Assembly: GCA_947074295.1 (NCBI GenBank)
Contig: CAMTPC010000005.1
Coordinates: 1 to 61,749, forward strand
Direction of reading: 5' to 3'
Length of the DNA stretch: 61,749 nucleotides
DNA from: an uncultured Bacteroides sp.
Lineage (GTDB): Bacteria; Bacteroidota; Bacteroidia; Bacteroidales; Bacteroidaceae
How positions within the stretch are numbered: position 1 is the stretch's first letter; each line of letters begins with the position of its first letter. The notes beneath the pieces are model-generated. The model saw only the letters and a list, made by a program, of their open reading frames with translations. It was not told the DNA's origin and did no database searches. The translations under genes were made by a program, and so were the position numbers. Below, in pieces: positions 9,754-18,813 of the stretch.

Positions 9754-10887
9754 TTATGAAATCTCTTTGGCAAAAGCGCGGCGGCGTTTGTGCAGTTTAG
9801 GATCAAAATAGCTCCACTGGGCTTGTATCTTGCCATTGTCCTCCAGTTCGGGATTGGTTTCGGCATATTTGAATCCCATCTTTTGATAGATGGGCAATAG
9901 GTCGTAGAATAAGAGCGAGTTCACGCCTTTGTTCTGATACTCGGGCTTAACGGCTACCAATAGCAGATCCAGAATTTTGGGACGTTTCAGGAAGAGTGCT
10001 TTAAGCAGATGATACCATCCTATCGGCAATAGGCGGCCATTACCTTTCTGCAAGGCCTCTGATAGCGAAGGCATTGAAAGGCCAACAGCTACTAGTTCTT
10101 CATTCTCATCCACAATAAGCGAAATCATACGTAGGTCGACGATTGGGAGATACATCTTTACGTATTGGTCGATCTGGTGCTGTGTCAATGGCGAATAGCC
10201 ATAGAGTGGGCTATAAGCCTCATTCATCAGTTCGAATATCTTTTGTCCGTAGTCGGCAGCGATCTTTTTGCTCGAAGTATATTTCTTGATACGCAAGTTA
10301 TACTTCTTCATGATCATCTCCGAGATGCGGATATATCTTTCGGGCATTACGTCGGGAACGGCGATTTTGAATTCTACCCAATCAGCTTCCTTCTCGTATC
10401 CATGCTTTTCCATGTGTTCGGGGTAGTAGGGGAAGTTATAGATTGTAGCCATGGTGCTGAGCTGGTCATAGCCATCGATCAGCATACCTTCGGCATCGAA
10501 GTCGGTAAAGCCTAGAGGTCCCACGATGTGTGTCATGCTTCGTTCCTTACCCCATTGCTCCACTGTTTTAAGCAGAGCCTCTGATACTTCTGGCTCATCA
10601 ATAAAGTCGATCCATCCGAAGCGCACCTCCTTTTTGTTCCATTTTTCGTTGGCACGAGTGTTGATGATAGCCGCTATTCGTCCCACTATCTTGTCGTCCT
10701 TGTAGGCGATGAAGTAATCGGCTTCACAGAACTCAAACGCTGCATTCTTTTTCTTGTTGAATGTGTTGAGCATGTCGTCGAAAAGGTCGGGCACTGAGTA
10801 AGGATTACCCTTATACATTTGATAGTTGAATCGTATGAATCTTTTTAATTCTTTTTTGGAAGCTACTTTCTTTATCGTGATTGCCAT
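9754..10887 (-). CDS. GNAT-like acyltransferase of unknown substrate
   Basis: A 377-residue cytosolic protein. The C-terminal half has the features of a GNAT acyltransferase ([17 protein letters not shown] resembles the acetyl-CoA binding motif A, around residue 310), and an N-terminal segment with [19 protein letters not shown] resembles a second, degenerate GNAT-type fold. Proteins of this length are widespread in Bacteroidetes and remain uncharacterised. First gene of the parE-coaD-S41 run. A minus-strand TATATTTG at 10910-10917 is its likely -7 box, giving a very short leader; no convincing -33 box was found. Confidence 0.75.
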   Translation of the reverse strand: MAITIKKVASKKELKRFIRFNYQMYKGNPYSVPDLFDDMLNTFNKKKNAAFEFCEADYFIAYKDDKIVGRIAAIINTRANEKWNKKEVRFGWIDFIDEPEVSEALLKTVEQWGKERSMTHIVGPLGFTDFDAEGMLIDGYDQLSTMATIYNFPYYPEHMEKHGYEKEADWVEFKIAVPDVMPERYIRISEMIMKKYNLRIKKYTSSKKIAADYGQKIFELMNEAYSPLYGYSPLTQHQIDQYVKMYLPIVDLRMISLIVDENEELVAVGLSMPSLSEALQKGNGRLLPIGWYHLLKALFLKRPKILDLLLVAVKPEYQNKGVNSLLFYDLLPIYQKMGFKYAETNPELEDNGKIQAQWSYFDPKLHKRRRAFAKEIS

Positions 10888-11094
10888 ATCGTAGTACTGT
10901 TTTGAGCTACAAATATAACAGTTAATTTTTTAACTGCCACGTGGCTAAGAGATAAAATAGCCCCTCTTAACCCTCTATTACGTTTTTTTCTTCTAGTGCT
11001 GATACCGATAAAAATAGTACGTTCTTATCAAACTTATCTACTTCTTTCTCTGTTTTATACATTAAGATTAATCACTTAAATATTTAGTTCGCTT

Positions 11095-11976
11095 ATGCTA
11101 GTAGTAGGAATGGGCGAGGCACTGTGGGACCTGCTGCCTCAAGGTAAAAAGATCGGTGGAGCGCCTGCCAATTTTGCTTTTCACGTTTCACAGTTCGGTT
11201 TGGATAGCTGTGCAGTCAGTGCCATCGGTAACGATGAACTGGGGGATGAGATCATTCAAACCTTTGATGAAAAACGCTTACACTACTCCTTGCCAAGGGT
11301 TGATTTTCCGACGGGTACGGTGCAGGTGTCGCTAGATGATGAAGGGGTGCCATGCTATGACATTAAAGAGGATGTCGCGTGGGATAATATTCCATTTACC
11401 GATGAGCTTAAAAAGATGGCCTATCGTACGCGAGCAGTATGCTTCGGCACGTTGGCGCAACGGAGTCCATTGAGCCGTTCCACTATTTTGAAGTTTGTAG
11501 AAACAATGCCCGATGCTGAGGGACAGCTGAAGATATTTGACATCAATCTACGGCAGAATTTCTATACGAAAGAGATCATAGACGAATCCTTAAAGCATTG
11601 TAATATCCTTAAGATTAATGATGAAGAATTGATAGTGCTTGGACGACTTTTCGGCTATTCGGCCATTGACCTACAGGAGAAGTGTGTGGCGGTGCTCAAA
11701 CAATATCATTTAAAGATGGTGATTCTTACCTGCGGCACCAATGGCAGCTATGTTTTCACTTCGCATGACACCTCCTATTATCCCACTCCAAAGGTAAAAG
11801 TGGCTGACACAGTAGGCGCAGGCGATTCGTTCACGGCTACCTTCTGCACGGCTATTTTACGCGGTCGTTCCATAACCGAGGCCCATAAGTTGGCTGTCGA
11901 TGTGTCGGCCTATGTGTGTACACAGACGGGTGCTATGCCTATTCTACCCGATGTGTTTAAAGAACGTTTGGCGTAG
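11095..11976 (+). CDS. PfkB-family sugar kinase (fructokinase-like)
   Basis: ATP-dependent sugar kinase of the ribokinase/PfkB fold, 293 residues. The N-terminal signature GGAPANFAFH (21-30) and the C-terminal signature DTVGAGDSFTA (239-249, with the catalytic base D244) are intact. The compact form and the GEALWDLLP start resemble bacterial fructokinases, so phosphorylation of fructose is the likeliest reaction, but other hexoses are possible. It stands alone between the divergent GNAT gene and the mscS-like gene, with 108 bases to the latter. No TAnnTTTG box was seen upstream. Confidence 0.85.
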   Translation: MLVVGMGEALWDLLPQGKKIGGAPANFAFHVSQFGLDSCAVSAIGNDELGDEIIQTFDEKRLHYSLPRVDFPTGTVQVSLDDEGVPCYDIKEDVAWDNIPFTDELKKMAYRTRAVCFGTLAQRSPLSRSTILKFVETMPDAEGQLKIFDINLRQNFYTKEIIDESLKHCNILKINDEELIVLGRLFGYSAIDLQEKCVAVLKQYHLKMVILTCGTNGSYVFTSHDTSYYPTPKVKVADTVGAGDSFTATFCTAILRGRSITEAHKLAVDVSAYVCTQTGAMPILPDVFKERLA

Positions 11977-12084
11977 CTTTTTCCTTTACACCATTTTACA
12001 ACTCTCTGTCAATTCGTTAAACAATATAATCATTAAAGATGTTAATAGATGAATAAACTATAACATTCAACTTGGTGATTTCCC

Positions 12085-14211
12085 ATGAAGAGAGGTTTTG
12101 TATTTCTGTTTGTATTTTTGATTACCTTCACGGCATCAGCACAGCTGTTTCAGGATATTGGACGTGTATTTACACCCGATAGCTTGAGCAACGACTCGAT
12201 TGATGACCGGGTGTATGAGGATTCTTTGGCGATTGCCCGTCTATATCGGGAGCTAGATAGTGTGCGTCTTAGCGAAGCTAATCTGCGCATGGAGTTCGAA
12301 CAGTTGGAGCTGAAGTACTACAAGGGCGATTCGTTGAAGATGATTCAGAAGAAACATCGCATCGACTCGCTACGCACCATCACTAAGGGAGCACCTGTAG
12401 TGGTTGAGGAAGATACCCTCTACTATATTTATGGCAAGCAAGACGGCATGAGTGCTAAGCAGCGCTCAGAGATGGAGGCCGAAATAATCGTGAAACTATC
12501 TAAGCATGTTCGCTTCAAGGCAGATTCTCTGGTGATAACGGATGCTGACAATGTGGCCAACTTGATGTATGGAAAAGAGGTTATTGTCACCATCACCGAC
12601 CAAGATGCCTTGTGGGCCGACTGTTCGCGCAAAGAGTTGGCGGAGAAATATCGCAAGGCCATCATCGAGAAAGTCACACAGATGCGGCGTGAGCATGGCT
12701 GGTGGCAATTGGGCAAACGCATCATCTTCTTTATCTTGGTGCTGGGAGGTCAGTTATTGCTGTTCCGTCTCACCAATTGGTTGTTCCGGAAAGTGAAAGT
12801 GCGTATCGAGCATTTTGCCGATCATCGGCTCAAGCCATTCTCTGTCCAAAACTTCGAAGTGCTCAACGTGGCGCAGCAGACAAAATGCCTTATCTTCTTT
12901 GCGAGCATTCTGCGCTATGGATTCATGGCTGTTCAGCTGGTGCTCACAGTGCCATTACTCTTTTCTATTTTTCCGCAGACCAAGAAACTGGCTACAAAGA
13001 TACTCTCTTATATATGGGATCCTATAAAAGATATCCTATTGGGAGTGGTACACTATATCCCCAATCTTTTCACGATCGTTATCATCTGGATTGCCGTACG
13101 CTATTTGGTGAAGCTTGTGCGCTATCTGGCCAACGAGATACAGTCAGAACGCCTAAAGATCGGTGGCTTTTATGCCGATTGGGCCATACCTTCTTTCCAT
13201 ATCGCCCGTTTCATGCTATATGCTTTTATGATTGCCATGATCTATCCTTACCTCCCTGGTTCCAAGTCGGGCGTTTTTCAAGGCATATCTGTGTTCATTG
13301 GTTTGATATTCTCTTTGGGGTCCAGTACGGTAATCGGCAATATCATCGCTGGACTGGTCATCACCTATATGCGTTCGTTCAAGATAGGCGACCGCATCAA
13401 GCTCAATGATACCATGGGAAATGTGATTGAGAAAACTCCGCTAGTGATACGTATACGCACCCCCAAAAATGAAGTAGTGACACTCCCCAACTCATTCATG
13501 ATGTCTACACAGACGGTGAACTTCAGCCGTTCGGCGCGCGAGTTCGGGTTGATCATTCACTCCGAAGTCACTATCGGTTATGATGCGGCTTGGCGTCAGG
13601 TGCACGAACTTTTGATCAATGCCGCCCTCAATACGCCTGGAGTTTTGGAAGATCCACGGCCATTTGTGCTCGAAACATCATTGAGTGATTATTATCCGGT
13701 GTATCAGGTCAATGCCTATATACGTGATGCCGATCGTATGAATCAGATTTATTCGGATCTGCACCAGAATATACAGGATGTATTCAATGCGGCGGGTGTA
13801 GAAATATTGTCGCCTCACTATCGTGCCAATCGCGATGGTAACGAAACCACTATACCAAAGAATGAGATGCGCGATAAATATCCGCAATATGATGAGGCAA
13901 TGAAAAAACGCATGGAGGATGAGAAGGAGCGCGACGCAGAGATAGAAAAGCAAGAACAGTTATATGAGGAACATCCGGAATTGTTGTTTGGGAAAGCCAA
14001 TCTGAAAGATTTTATGGGAGAAGGTGAGGAAACATCGCATAAAATGCCACCCGCTACTCCTGCCGAACCGCTAACTACTGCTGCTAAACCTGCCGAGGAT
14101 GCGACAGGTGGGCCATCAAAGCCTGTTACTCCTTCTGCGGATAAGCCACAAGAAACATCGGAATCCACACCACCTCCACCAACGACTACGCCACCTCCAA
14201 CTACACCATAG
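12085..14211 (+). CDS. MscS-family mechanosensitive ion channel with long N- and C-terminal extensions
   Basis: Inner-membrane channel thought to open on hypo-osmotic stretch. The 708 residues comprise a signal peptide (to about residue 20), a periplasmic region rich in Ser/Asp/Leu with coiled-coil character (30-120), several membrane segments between about 205 and 430, and the MscS pore and beta domain (about 405-590: GSSTVIGNIIAGL, FKIGDRIKL, PNSFM). A charged Glu/Lys helix follows, and the last 60 residues are almost only Pro, Thr, Ala and Ser (poly-PPPTTTP). The final 11 bases overlap the convergent methyltransferase gene, so the tail may have grown by read-through into that gene's end. 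Confidence 0.9.
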   Translation: MKRGFVFLFVFLITFTASAQLFQDIGRVFTPDSLSNDSIDDRVYEDSLAIARLYRELDSVRLSEANLRMEFEQLELKYYKGDSLKMIQKKHRIDSLRTITKGAPVVVEEDTLYYIYGKQDGMSAKQRSEMEAEIIVKLSKHVRFKADSLVITDADNVANLMYGKEVIVTITDQDALWADCSRKELAEKYRKAIIEKVTQMRREHGWWQLGKRIIFFILVLGGQLLLFRLTNWLFRKVKVRIEHFADHRLKPFSVQNFEVLNVAQQTKCLIFFASILRYGFMAVQLVLTVPLLFSIFPQTKKLATKILSYIWDPIKDILLGVVHYIPNLFTIVIIWIAVRYLVKLVRYLANEIQSERLKIGGFYADWAIPSFHIARFMLYAFMIAMIYPYLPGSKSGVFQGISVFIGLIFSLGSSTVIGNIIAGLVITYMRSFKIGDRIKLNDTMGNVIEKTPLVIRIRTPKNEVVTLPNSFMMSTQTVNFSRSAREFGLIIHSEVTIGYDAAWRQVHELLINAALNTPGVLEDPRPFVLETSLSDYYPVYQVNAYIRDADRMNQIYSDLHQNIQDVFNAAGVEILSPHYRANRDGNETTIPKNEMRDKYPQYDEAMKKRMEDEKERDAEIEKQEQLYEEHPELLFGKANLKDFMGEGEETSHKMPPATPAEPLTTAAKPAEDATGGPSKPVTPSADKPQETSESTPPPPTTTPPPTTP

Positions 14212-15391
14212 GTTTGCGGCAGAATATCAGCGTGCGGCTATCATCGTTTAGCGTTGTGGCAAATAGATATAAATCTCCCCCTTCGCTGAGCTTCAGTCTT
14301 TTGCGTAGTTCGGCCACGGTAGAAGGGAAGTTGCGCACGGCAAGGTTGGCTTTGGATATTGCCTTTAATCTTTCTTTCAATTCTTTCTTGCTGAACCCGC
14401 AACTGTCCATCATCTCGAATACACGACCTGGAAATTGAGGAAGATAGCTATCTGATGTATAAAGATGGCTGTTGGGATGGAGTTTTGCTACACCATATTC
14501 AGCGGCTATTTGCTTAAATGCGCCACCTTTCATCACCGATGCATTGGGTTCGTATAGATATTTCCCCAGCTGATGGGTGTAGTTGCACAATGCATCTTGT
14601 TCGGACTCGCGGGTAAAAGAAAATCGCTCTATGCGACTGCCCGATAGATTGATGCAATGGATCTTGATGGGTTGTGGAGTCGTTGATTTACTCAGTACCA
14701 ATAGCAGGTCCTTGCATTCATTGTTAACAGATACGATATGAGCCTCTGATACATGCTGCAGCGTATTGAGCGCCAATGAAAGATCGAGCATAGGCGACAA
14801 CTTCACCATCACACTCTTCGCCTTGTCCAGCAACAGAGGTTCGATGAGTGAAACATCGGGTTCGCAGTCGGCTATCACGACGGTTTTTCCACCTTTGCTA
14901 TCGCGGCGTGCAGGGTCCAGAAATATCCAGTCTACCGCATTCATTTCCGATAGATAGCCCACTCCGTCGGCATGGTGTACGCTGATCTGCTTTTCGCCGA
15001 GGACCTCAAAATTGTGTCGGGCTATTTCGCAAAGCTCTTCCTGACGTTCCACATAGTCGGCATGGACAAATCGCTGTGCCATGAAAGCACAATCCACCCC
15101 GAACCCTCCTGTCAGATCGGTCAGCTTGTTTCCCTCTGCCAGAGTAGCCTTGTAGCGGGCGGTGGCCTCGCTGGAACATTGCTCCAGCGACAAGTGGCGT
15201 GGATAGAGCACCTTGGGGTGTGCAAACCAGCTTGGTATTTTGCTTTTTGCAGCTTGGCGACCAGCTATCTGGGTGATGGCCAACTTCATATCCACGTCGG
15301 GATATTTTTGTGCCTGCAAGGCTAGGCTACGGGGATCGTCATCGATATGCTGGTCGATGAACAATGATGTTGTAGTTGAAATAGCTTCCAT
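14201..15391 (-). CDS. Class I SAM-dependent methyltransferase with THUMP-like C-terminal domain
   Basis: Probable nucleic-acid methyltransferase of 396 residues. The Rossmann core has the SAM motif DLTGGFG at 92-98, followed by an acidic motif II region (DYVERQ), and the catalytic-loop equivalent DPARRD at 159-164 in place of the NPPY motif of N6-adenine enzymes. The last 70 residues (LFATTLND, RTLIFCRKP) match the THUMP-like domain seen after such cores in Bacteroidetes, which suggests RNA as substrate. Target base unknown. It ends inside the tail of the mscS-like gene and is read in the same direction as the HD gene 17 bases upstream, probably as one transcript. Confidence 0.82.
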   Translation of the reverse strand: MEAISTTTSLFIDQHIDDDPRSLALQAQKYPDVDMKLAITQIAGRQAAKSKIPSWFAHPKVLYPRHLSLEQCSSEATARYKATLAEGNKLTDLTGGFGVDCAFMAQRFVHADYVERQEELCEIARHNFEVLGEKQISVHHADGVGYLSEMNAVDWIFLDPARRDSKGGKTVVIADCEPDVSLIEPLLLDKAKSVMVKLSPMLDLSLALNTLQHVSEAHIVSVNNECKDLLLVLSKSTTPQPIKIHCINLSGSRIERFSFTRESEQDALCNYTHQLGKYLYEPNASVMKGGAFKQIAAEYGVAKLHPNSHLYTSDSYLPQFPGRVFEMMDSCGFSKKELKERLKAISKANLAVRNFPSTVAELRKRLKLSEGGDLYLFATTLNDDSRTLIFCRKPMV

Positions 15392-15408
15392 CTTTCTGAT
15401 TGGTTTCT

Positions 15409-16062
15409 TTACTTTTTTGTTTCCTCTTTATAGATGCGGTCAAAAGCTATACGTATCAAGACAGGGTCGTCAATGAGGGCGCGCAACTTTGCTAGTTTTT
15501 TGGTGTTGTGAGAGGGTTCTATCCAAAGCTTCAGATAGCCACCTTCGGAATACTTTTCGTTGAGATGGCGCATGAATCGCTGAAATTGCTCTTCTTTGCT
15601 AAGTTCGGGATATTTTGCTAAACCATATTGCACGGTGCGTCGCAGTGTCACGTCTTTGTCAATCAGGCGATCGGCTTCGGCTATGATCATTCCGTAAATG
15701 CTTCGCGGGCGACGTGTATTGGATGCGCGATGATCTTCGATAGCTTCTTTCATCTCCAGCATTTGAGTCTCTGTAAACCATATGCGCAATTCTGGATCGT
15801 TCATCAGGATTTCTCCAGAGTCAATATGATGATTTTCGCGACCGTTGCATAGACCCAAATCGTGATAGGCAGCAACGACCAAAACCATAGATGGATTGAC
15901 AGACTGATGCTCGGCCATGGTAAGGCTTTCAGTAATGACATGGATGGCATGCTTGCGATTATGGGCTTTGTCAAATGCATCATAGCGGGGCAGAATCTCG
16001 CTGTTGATGTATCTTTTTAGATCGACGGGGATGTAGCGTGATGGATCGAATAAGCTGAACAT
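15409..16062 (-). CDS. HD-domain phosphohydrolase
   Basis: A 217-residue cytosolic protein with the metal-binding HD signature: H38 or H41 in NRKHAIH, H67-D68 in AAYHDLG, and the downstream H78/H79-D81 (NHHIDSG). This is the pattern of small metal-dependent phosphohydrolases acting on nucleotides or related phosphate esters. No partner domain is present. It is the first gene of a two-gene minus-strand unit with the methyltransferase and borders the gene-free DnaA-box region. The substrate cannot be told from the sequence. Confidence 0.85.
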   Translation of the reverse strand: MFSLFDPSRYIPVDLKRYINSEILPRYDAFDKAHNRKHAIHVITESLTMAEHQSVNPSMVLVVAAYHDLGLCNGRENHHIDSGEILMNDPELRIWFTETQMLEMKEAIEDHRASNTRRPRSIYGMIIAEADRLIDKDVTLRRTVQYGLAKYPELSKEEQFQRFMRHLNEKYSEGGYLKLWIEPSHNTKKLAKLRALIDDPVLIRIAFDRIYKEETKK

Positions 16063-16870
16063 GGCTTTTATTTTAATTAAAGATGCTGTTAAGAACTATC
16101 GAAGGTTGTTGATAACTGCGGTTTTCCTGTTAATAACTCGTGAAAACAGTTGAAAACACCGGTGTAAAGCGGTGTAAAAGTCTTCTTGAATCGTAGATGG
16201 CCACAGTTATGCTACTTGCCACAAAAATACAGAATTCTATCTAAAGTGACGTAATCTGCCATCTATATAGTTTTTGCGCAAAGGGAAACAAAGTTACTAC
16301 TTTTTATTTATTCCGAAAGAAGACATCAGTTAGAGACGGTATGTCGATGGTGGGCTTGTGAACAAAAGCTTATTTTATGGTTAATAAGTTATAGTAGTGT
16401 GTGAATAAATAGGTAATAACTGTTTTTCTATTGTGAATAATATGTGAATAAGTGGTGGATAACTTTTTTGTTTGTTCGTATATCATCAGCTTAAGTAGGT
16501 AGGGTTATTCACAGGTATGTTGATAAGATAGAGATAAGTTGTTGATAAGTGCTGATAGTTAGTTTATATTTATCTTAAAAGTTAGAATTAACGGTGGAAA
16601 AGCTGTTGAAAACTATTCCATGTTTTATTGCTTTGTTAATAGCGTATAAAAGAAGACATCTCGGATTGTCTCGCTGCAGACAAAGTTTCATGCTCATTTG
16701 TTGGGCTGGTTTTCTGTTTCCAGGCCAAGGCTGAAAGGTAAGCGGACTAAGGCTGCATACCGGGCCATTTGAGGTTGTTCAATAAGTGAACTGAGAGTGC
16801 TTTGCATTGGTCTGAGAATGGAGCGGGCTAGCGCTGGTTGCTATGAGAAGGTTTTGGTGCAGATAAAATA
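16063..16870. other. Candidate chromosomal replication origin (gene-free DnaA-box region)
   Basis: About 800 bases without a credible gene. Within 114 bases there are four exact DnaA boxes (TTATTCACA or complement): 16400-16408, 16432-16440, 16443-16451 (one orientation) and 16505-16513 (opposite), plus near matches such as GGTGGATAA at 16454-16462 and TGTTGATAA at 16518-16526 and 16540-16548. They sit in AT-rich sequence with several TTAATAA/GATAAC words. Gene polarity changes around here: ten of thirteen genes to the left are on minus, while most beyond 24 kb are on plus. That fits an origin, but the block DraG-aroQ (17-24 kb) would then be transcribed head-on to replication. dnaA itself is not in the window. 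GC-skew of the whole genome would settle it. Confidence 0.55.
16722..16756. repeat. Intergenic repeat, copy 2
   Basis: The sequence around GGCCAAGGCTG and GACTAAGGCTGC (16745-16756) repeats words of the element at 111-170. The 12-mer is identical. It lies in the same gene-free region as the DnaA boxes. Confidence 0.4.
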
Positions 16871-16906
16871 AAAGGCTAGCCCCAAACAGTGTTGGGGTTA
16901 GCCTTT
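16871..16906 (-). terminator. Terminator downstream of the DraG-like gene
   Basis: A 15-bp stem (AAAGGCTAGCCCCAA against TTGGGGTTAGCCTTT, one G-U) with a six-base loop, 33 bases beyond the DraG-like stop. On the minus strand it is followed by an ATTTTATC tract. Confidence 0.75.
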
Positions 16907-16938
16907 AAAAGGGATTTATCAAAAATGAGATAAAACTT

Positions 16939-17715
16939 TTATTGATAACAGGTTTCAAACTGATTGACAATCTTTTTCATTTCCTCGGGTAGAGCTTTCA
17001 TGGCTGCGTCATAAAGGGGTTGAGGCAGTTGGTAGTCTAGATTGGCCTCGGCAATGCTGCCCGTGATGCAACCTAGCGTATCGCTATCCCCACCGAGGCT
17101 TACGGCTAGGCGTATGGCGTCTTCGAACGACTTGCTTTCCAAGTAGCAAACGATGGCTTGTGGCACTGTGCCCTGGCAGCTTTCGTCGAAACCATACCAG
17201 CTGCGGATGTCTTCTATCTTAAAATTGAGGTCGTAACCGAAATGTTGCTCTATATAGGCCTTCAGTTCTTCGCGGCTTTTTCCTTGACGGGTAAGGAATA
17301 TGGCTGCAGCCGTGGCTTGTGCACCTTTGATGCCTTCGGGATGCGCATGTGTACATTCGGCTGTATGCTTGGCTTCTTCTAGAACTTTTTCCAGACTGTC
17401 GAATGCCCATGCCACAGCTCCCACTCGCATAGCTGAGCCATTGCCCCAGCTGTTGTTGGGTTTGGGGTCGGGTGTCTGGAGCCATATACGAAATGCACTG
17501 CCATAGCCACCTTTTGGCATGGGGTACTTATTGCCCCAATAGCGAAGCGAGCTTTGATAGGGTATATTGTTTAGAATGGCATCGGCGATAGCTACACTCA
17601 TGATGGTGTCATCGGTAATATCGCTTTGTGGCGTGATCAGTTCGAAATGATAATCCTTGGTAGGGGCAAACTCGTAGGCACTTCCCACGAAATCGCCAAT
17701 AATGGCTCCAATCAT
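16939..17715 (-). CDS. ADP-ribosylglycohydrolase (DraG-like)
   Basis: Hydrolase of the ADP-ribosyl-[dinitrogen reductase] glycohydrolase/ARH family, 258 residues. The binuclear Mg/Mn site motifs are visible: MIGAIIGDFVGSAYE at the start, TDDT at 34-37, and GGDSDTLG near 208-215. It probably removes ADP-ribose from a protein or small molecule in the cytosol; no nitrogenase genes are nearby, so the nitrogen-fixation role does not apply. Its ATG overlaps the stop of the small upstream gene (ATGA), so translation is likely coupled. A solid terminator follows. Confidence 0.88.
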   Translation of the reverse strand: MIGAIIGDFVGSAYEFAPTKDYHFELITPQSDITDDTIMSVAIADAILNNIPYQSSLRYWGNKYPMPKGGYGSAFRIWLQTPDPKPNNSWGNGSAMRVGAVAWAFDSLEKVLEEAKHTAECTHAHPEGIKGAQATAAAIFLTRQGKSREELKAYIEQHFGYDLNFKIEDIRSWYGFDESCQGTVPQAIVCYLESKSFEDAIRLAVSLGGDSDTLGCITGSIAEANLDYQLPQPLYDAAMKALPEEMKKIVNQFETCYQ

Positions 17716-18008
17716 AATCTATTATTTATTTTAAGAATTGACATTGGGATAATAATCACTGGGTTTATAATGATATCCTTCTGGATGGCTATACTGTAAT
17801 TCATCATGTGCGCATAGAAGTAAACGGGAATTTGATGACTATCAGATATGTCATTGTATGATGCTATTTTGTCCAGGTATTTACTGGTTGCGATTGATGA
17901 ATTGGCATGTAGATAGAGTGAACCTGGTTTACCTTGATCTTGACCGAAGGTAAGAAGGGTATAGAGGAAAAGAAGAGAGGCCACGTAGATGCAAAGATTT
18001 CTTTTCAT
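17712..18008 (-). CDS. Small secreted hypothetical protein coupled to the DraG-like gene
   Basis: I do not recognise this 98-residue product. It opens with a plausible signal peptide (KRNLCIYVASLLFLYTLLTFG), followed by a short exported stretch with several Tyr and a hydrophobic C-terminal segment (IIINPVIIIPMSIL). Support for a real gene is its four-base ATGA overlap with the DraG-like gene and a good promoter (18294-18324) pointing at it with nothing else between. Against it are the small size and lack of known relatives. It could also be the start of a longer ancestral gene that has decayed into the DraG start. Confidence 0.45.
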   Translation of the reverse strand: MKRNLCIYVASLLFLYTLLTFGQDQGKPGSLYLHANSSIATSKYLDKIASYNDISDSHQIPVYFYAHMMNYSIAIQKDIIINPVIIIPMSILKINNRL

Positions 18009-18736
18009 ATCAAATCACGATTTAAGGAAAACGTTCAGGGTTATAGAAAAAAGAAATGGCGTTGGGCTTTTGAATATTATTATCATGAGACTCTGGACTG
18101 CCTTAACACAAATAATAAACAATAGCCCACGCCAAAATGTGAAATAATTTCACTTTTCAAAGTACAATTGGTACAGCGGCGTAAGTGTTCTTGTCTATCA
18201 TCCTTGTGTTACGAAATTGTCCAGATTTCATGACCGGATAATAAAAAAACGCTTATATAATAAATAATGTTTGCTCACTCTTGAGAACATGTGCAAAAAT
18301 ATGAAAAAGTAATTAATGTGCAAAATATATTTTAACAAAAAATCAATAAAAAGCCGATTTATTTTTTCCGGTGATTTTTCGGTTTGATTAATGAACGAAC
18401 TATTAGTCGAAATCTCTTTTAGTTGCTATACTGTGAAGTAGAATGCTCTAAATATCGGCGTAGTTTAAAAAAATATAGATAGTTGTTTCTATTGTATATT
18501 TTAACTTAATGAGTTACGGTCGTGATTTAAACGTTTATAGGGTGGCTTAATTGTTAAATGAATAATAGTAGAAGTATTAAAAATATATTACTCATAGATT
18601 GGAGGATAGGAGTGTAGGAAGGTTGAGAATAGGGTATGGGTGTATACTTATAGTTGAAAAATGAACCATAATCAACACATGAGATGGGATATTGTTTTCT
18701 AGGAATGTTCTTTTTTTATTTTGTACGTTTAAAGAT
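18009..18736. other. Long AT-rich leader and gene-free region
   Basis: Over 700 bases without a credible open frame; strongly AT-rich with many TTAA and TATT words. It contains the promoter at 18294-18324 and hence a leader of nearly 280 bases for the small gene and DraG. No repeat, tRNA or DnaA box was seen here. Confidence 0.5.
18294..18324 (-). promoter_or_regulatory. Promoter for the small gene/DraG unit
   Basis: Minus strand TTTG (18321-18324), 19 bases, TATTTTTG (18294-18301). Both boxes match the Bacteroidetes consensus. The transcript would carry a leader of about 280 bases before the first ATG at 18008, long enough for regulation by RNA structure, though no known riboswitch was recognised in it. 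Confidence 0.6.
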
Positions 18737-18763
18737 AAAAAGGATTGGATAACAATCTTTTTT
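18737..18763 (-). terminator. Terminator of the rbfA-lolC/E operon
   Basis: An 11-bp stem (AAAAAGGATTG with CAATCTTTTTT, one G-U) around loop GATAA, 50 bases after the permease stop. U runs lie on both strands, so it can stop transcription from either side. Confidence 0.75.
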
Positions 18764-18813
18764 ATCGATTCGGCGATGAAGGAAAAAGCTTTTTGCTTGA
18801 TGGATTGCTAATT

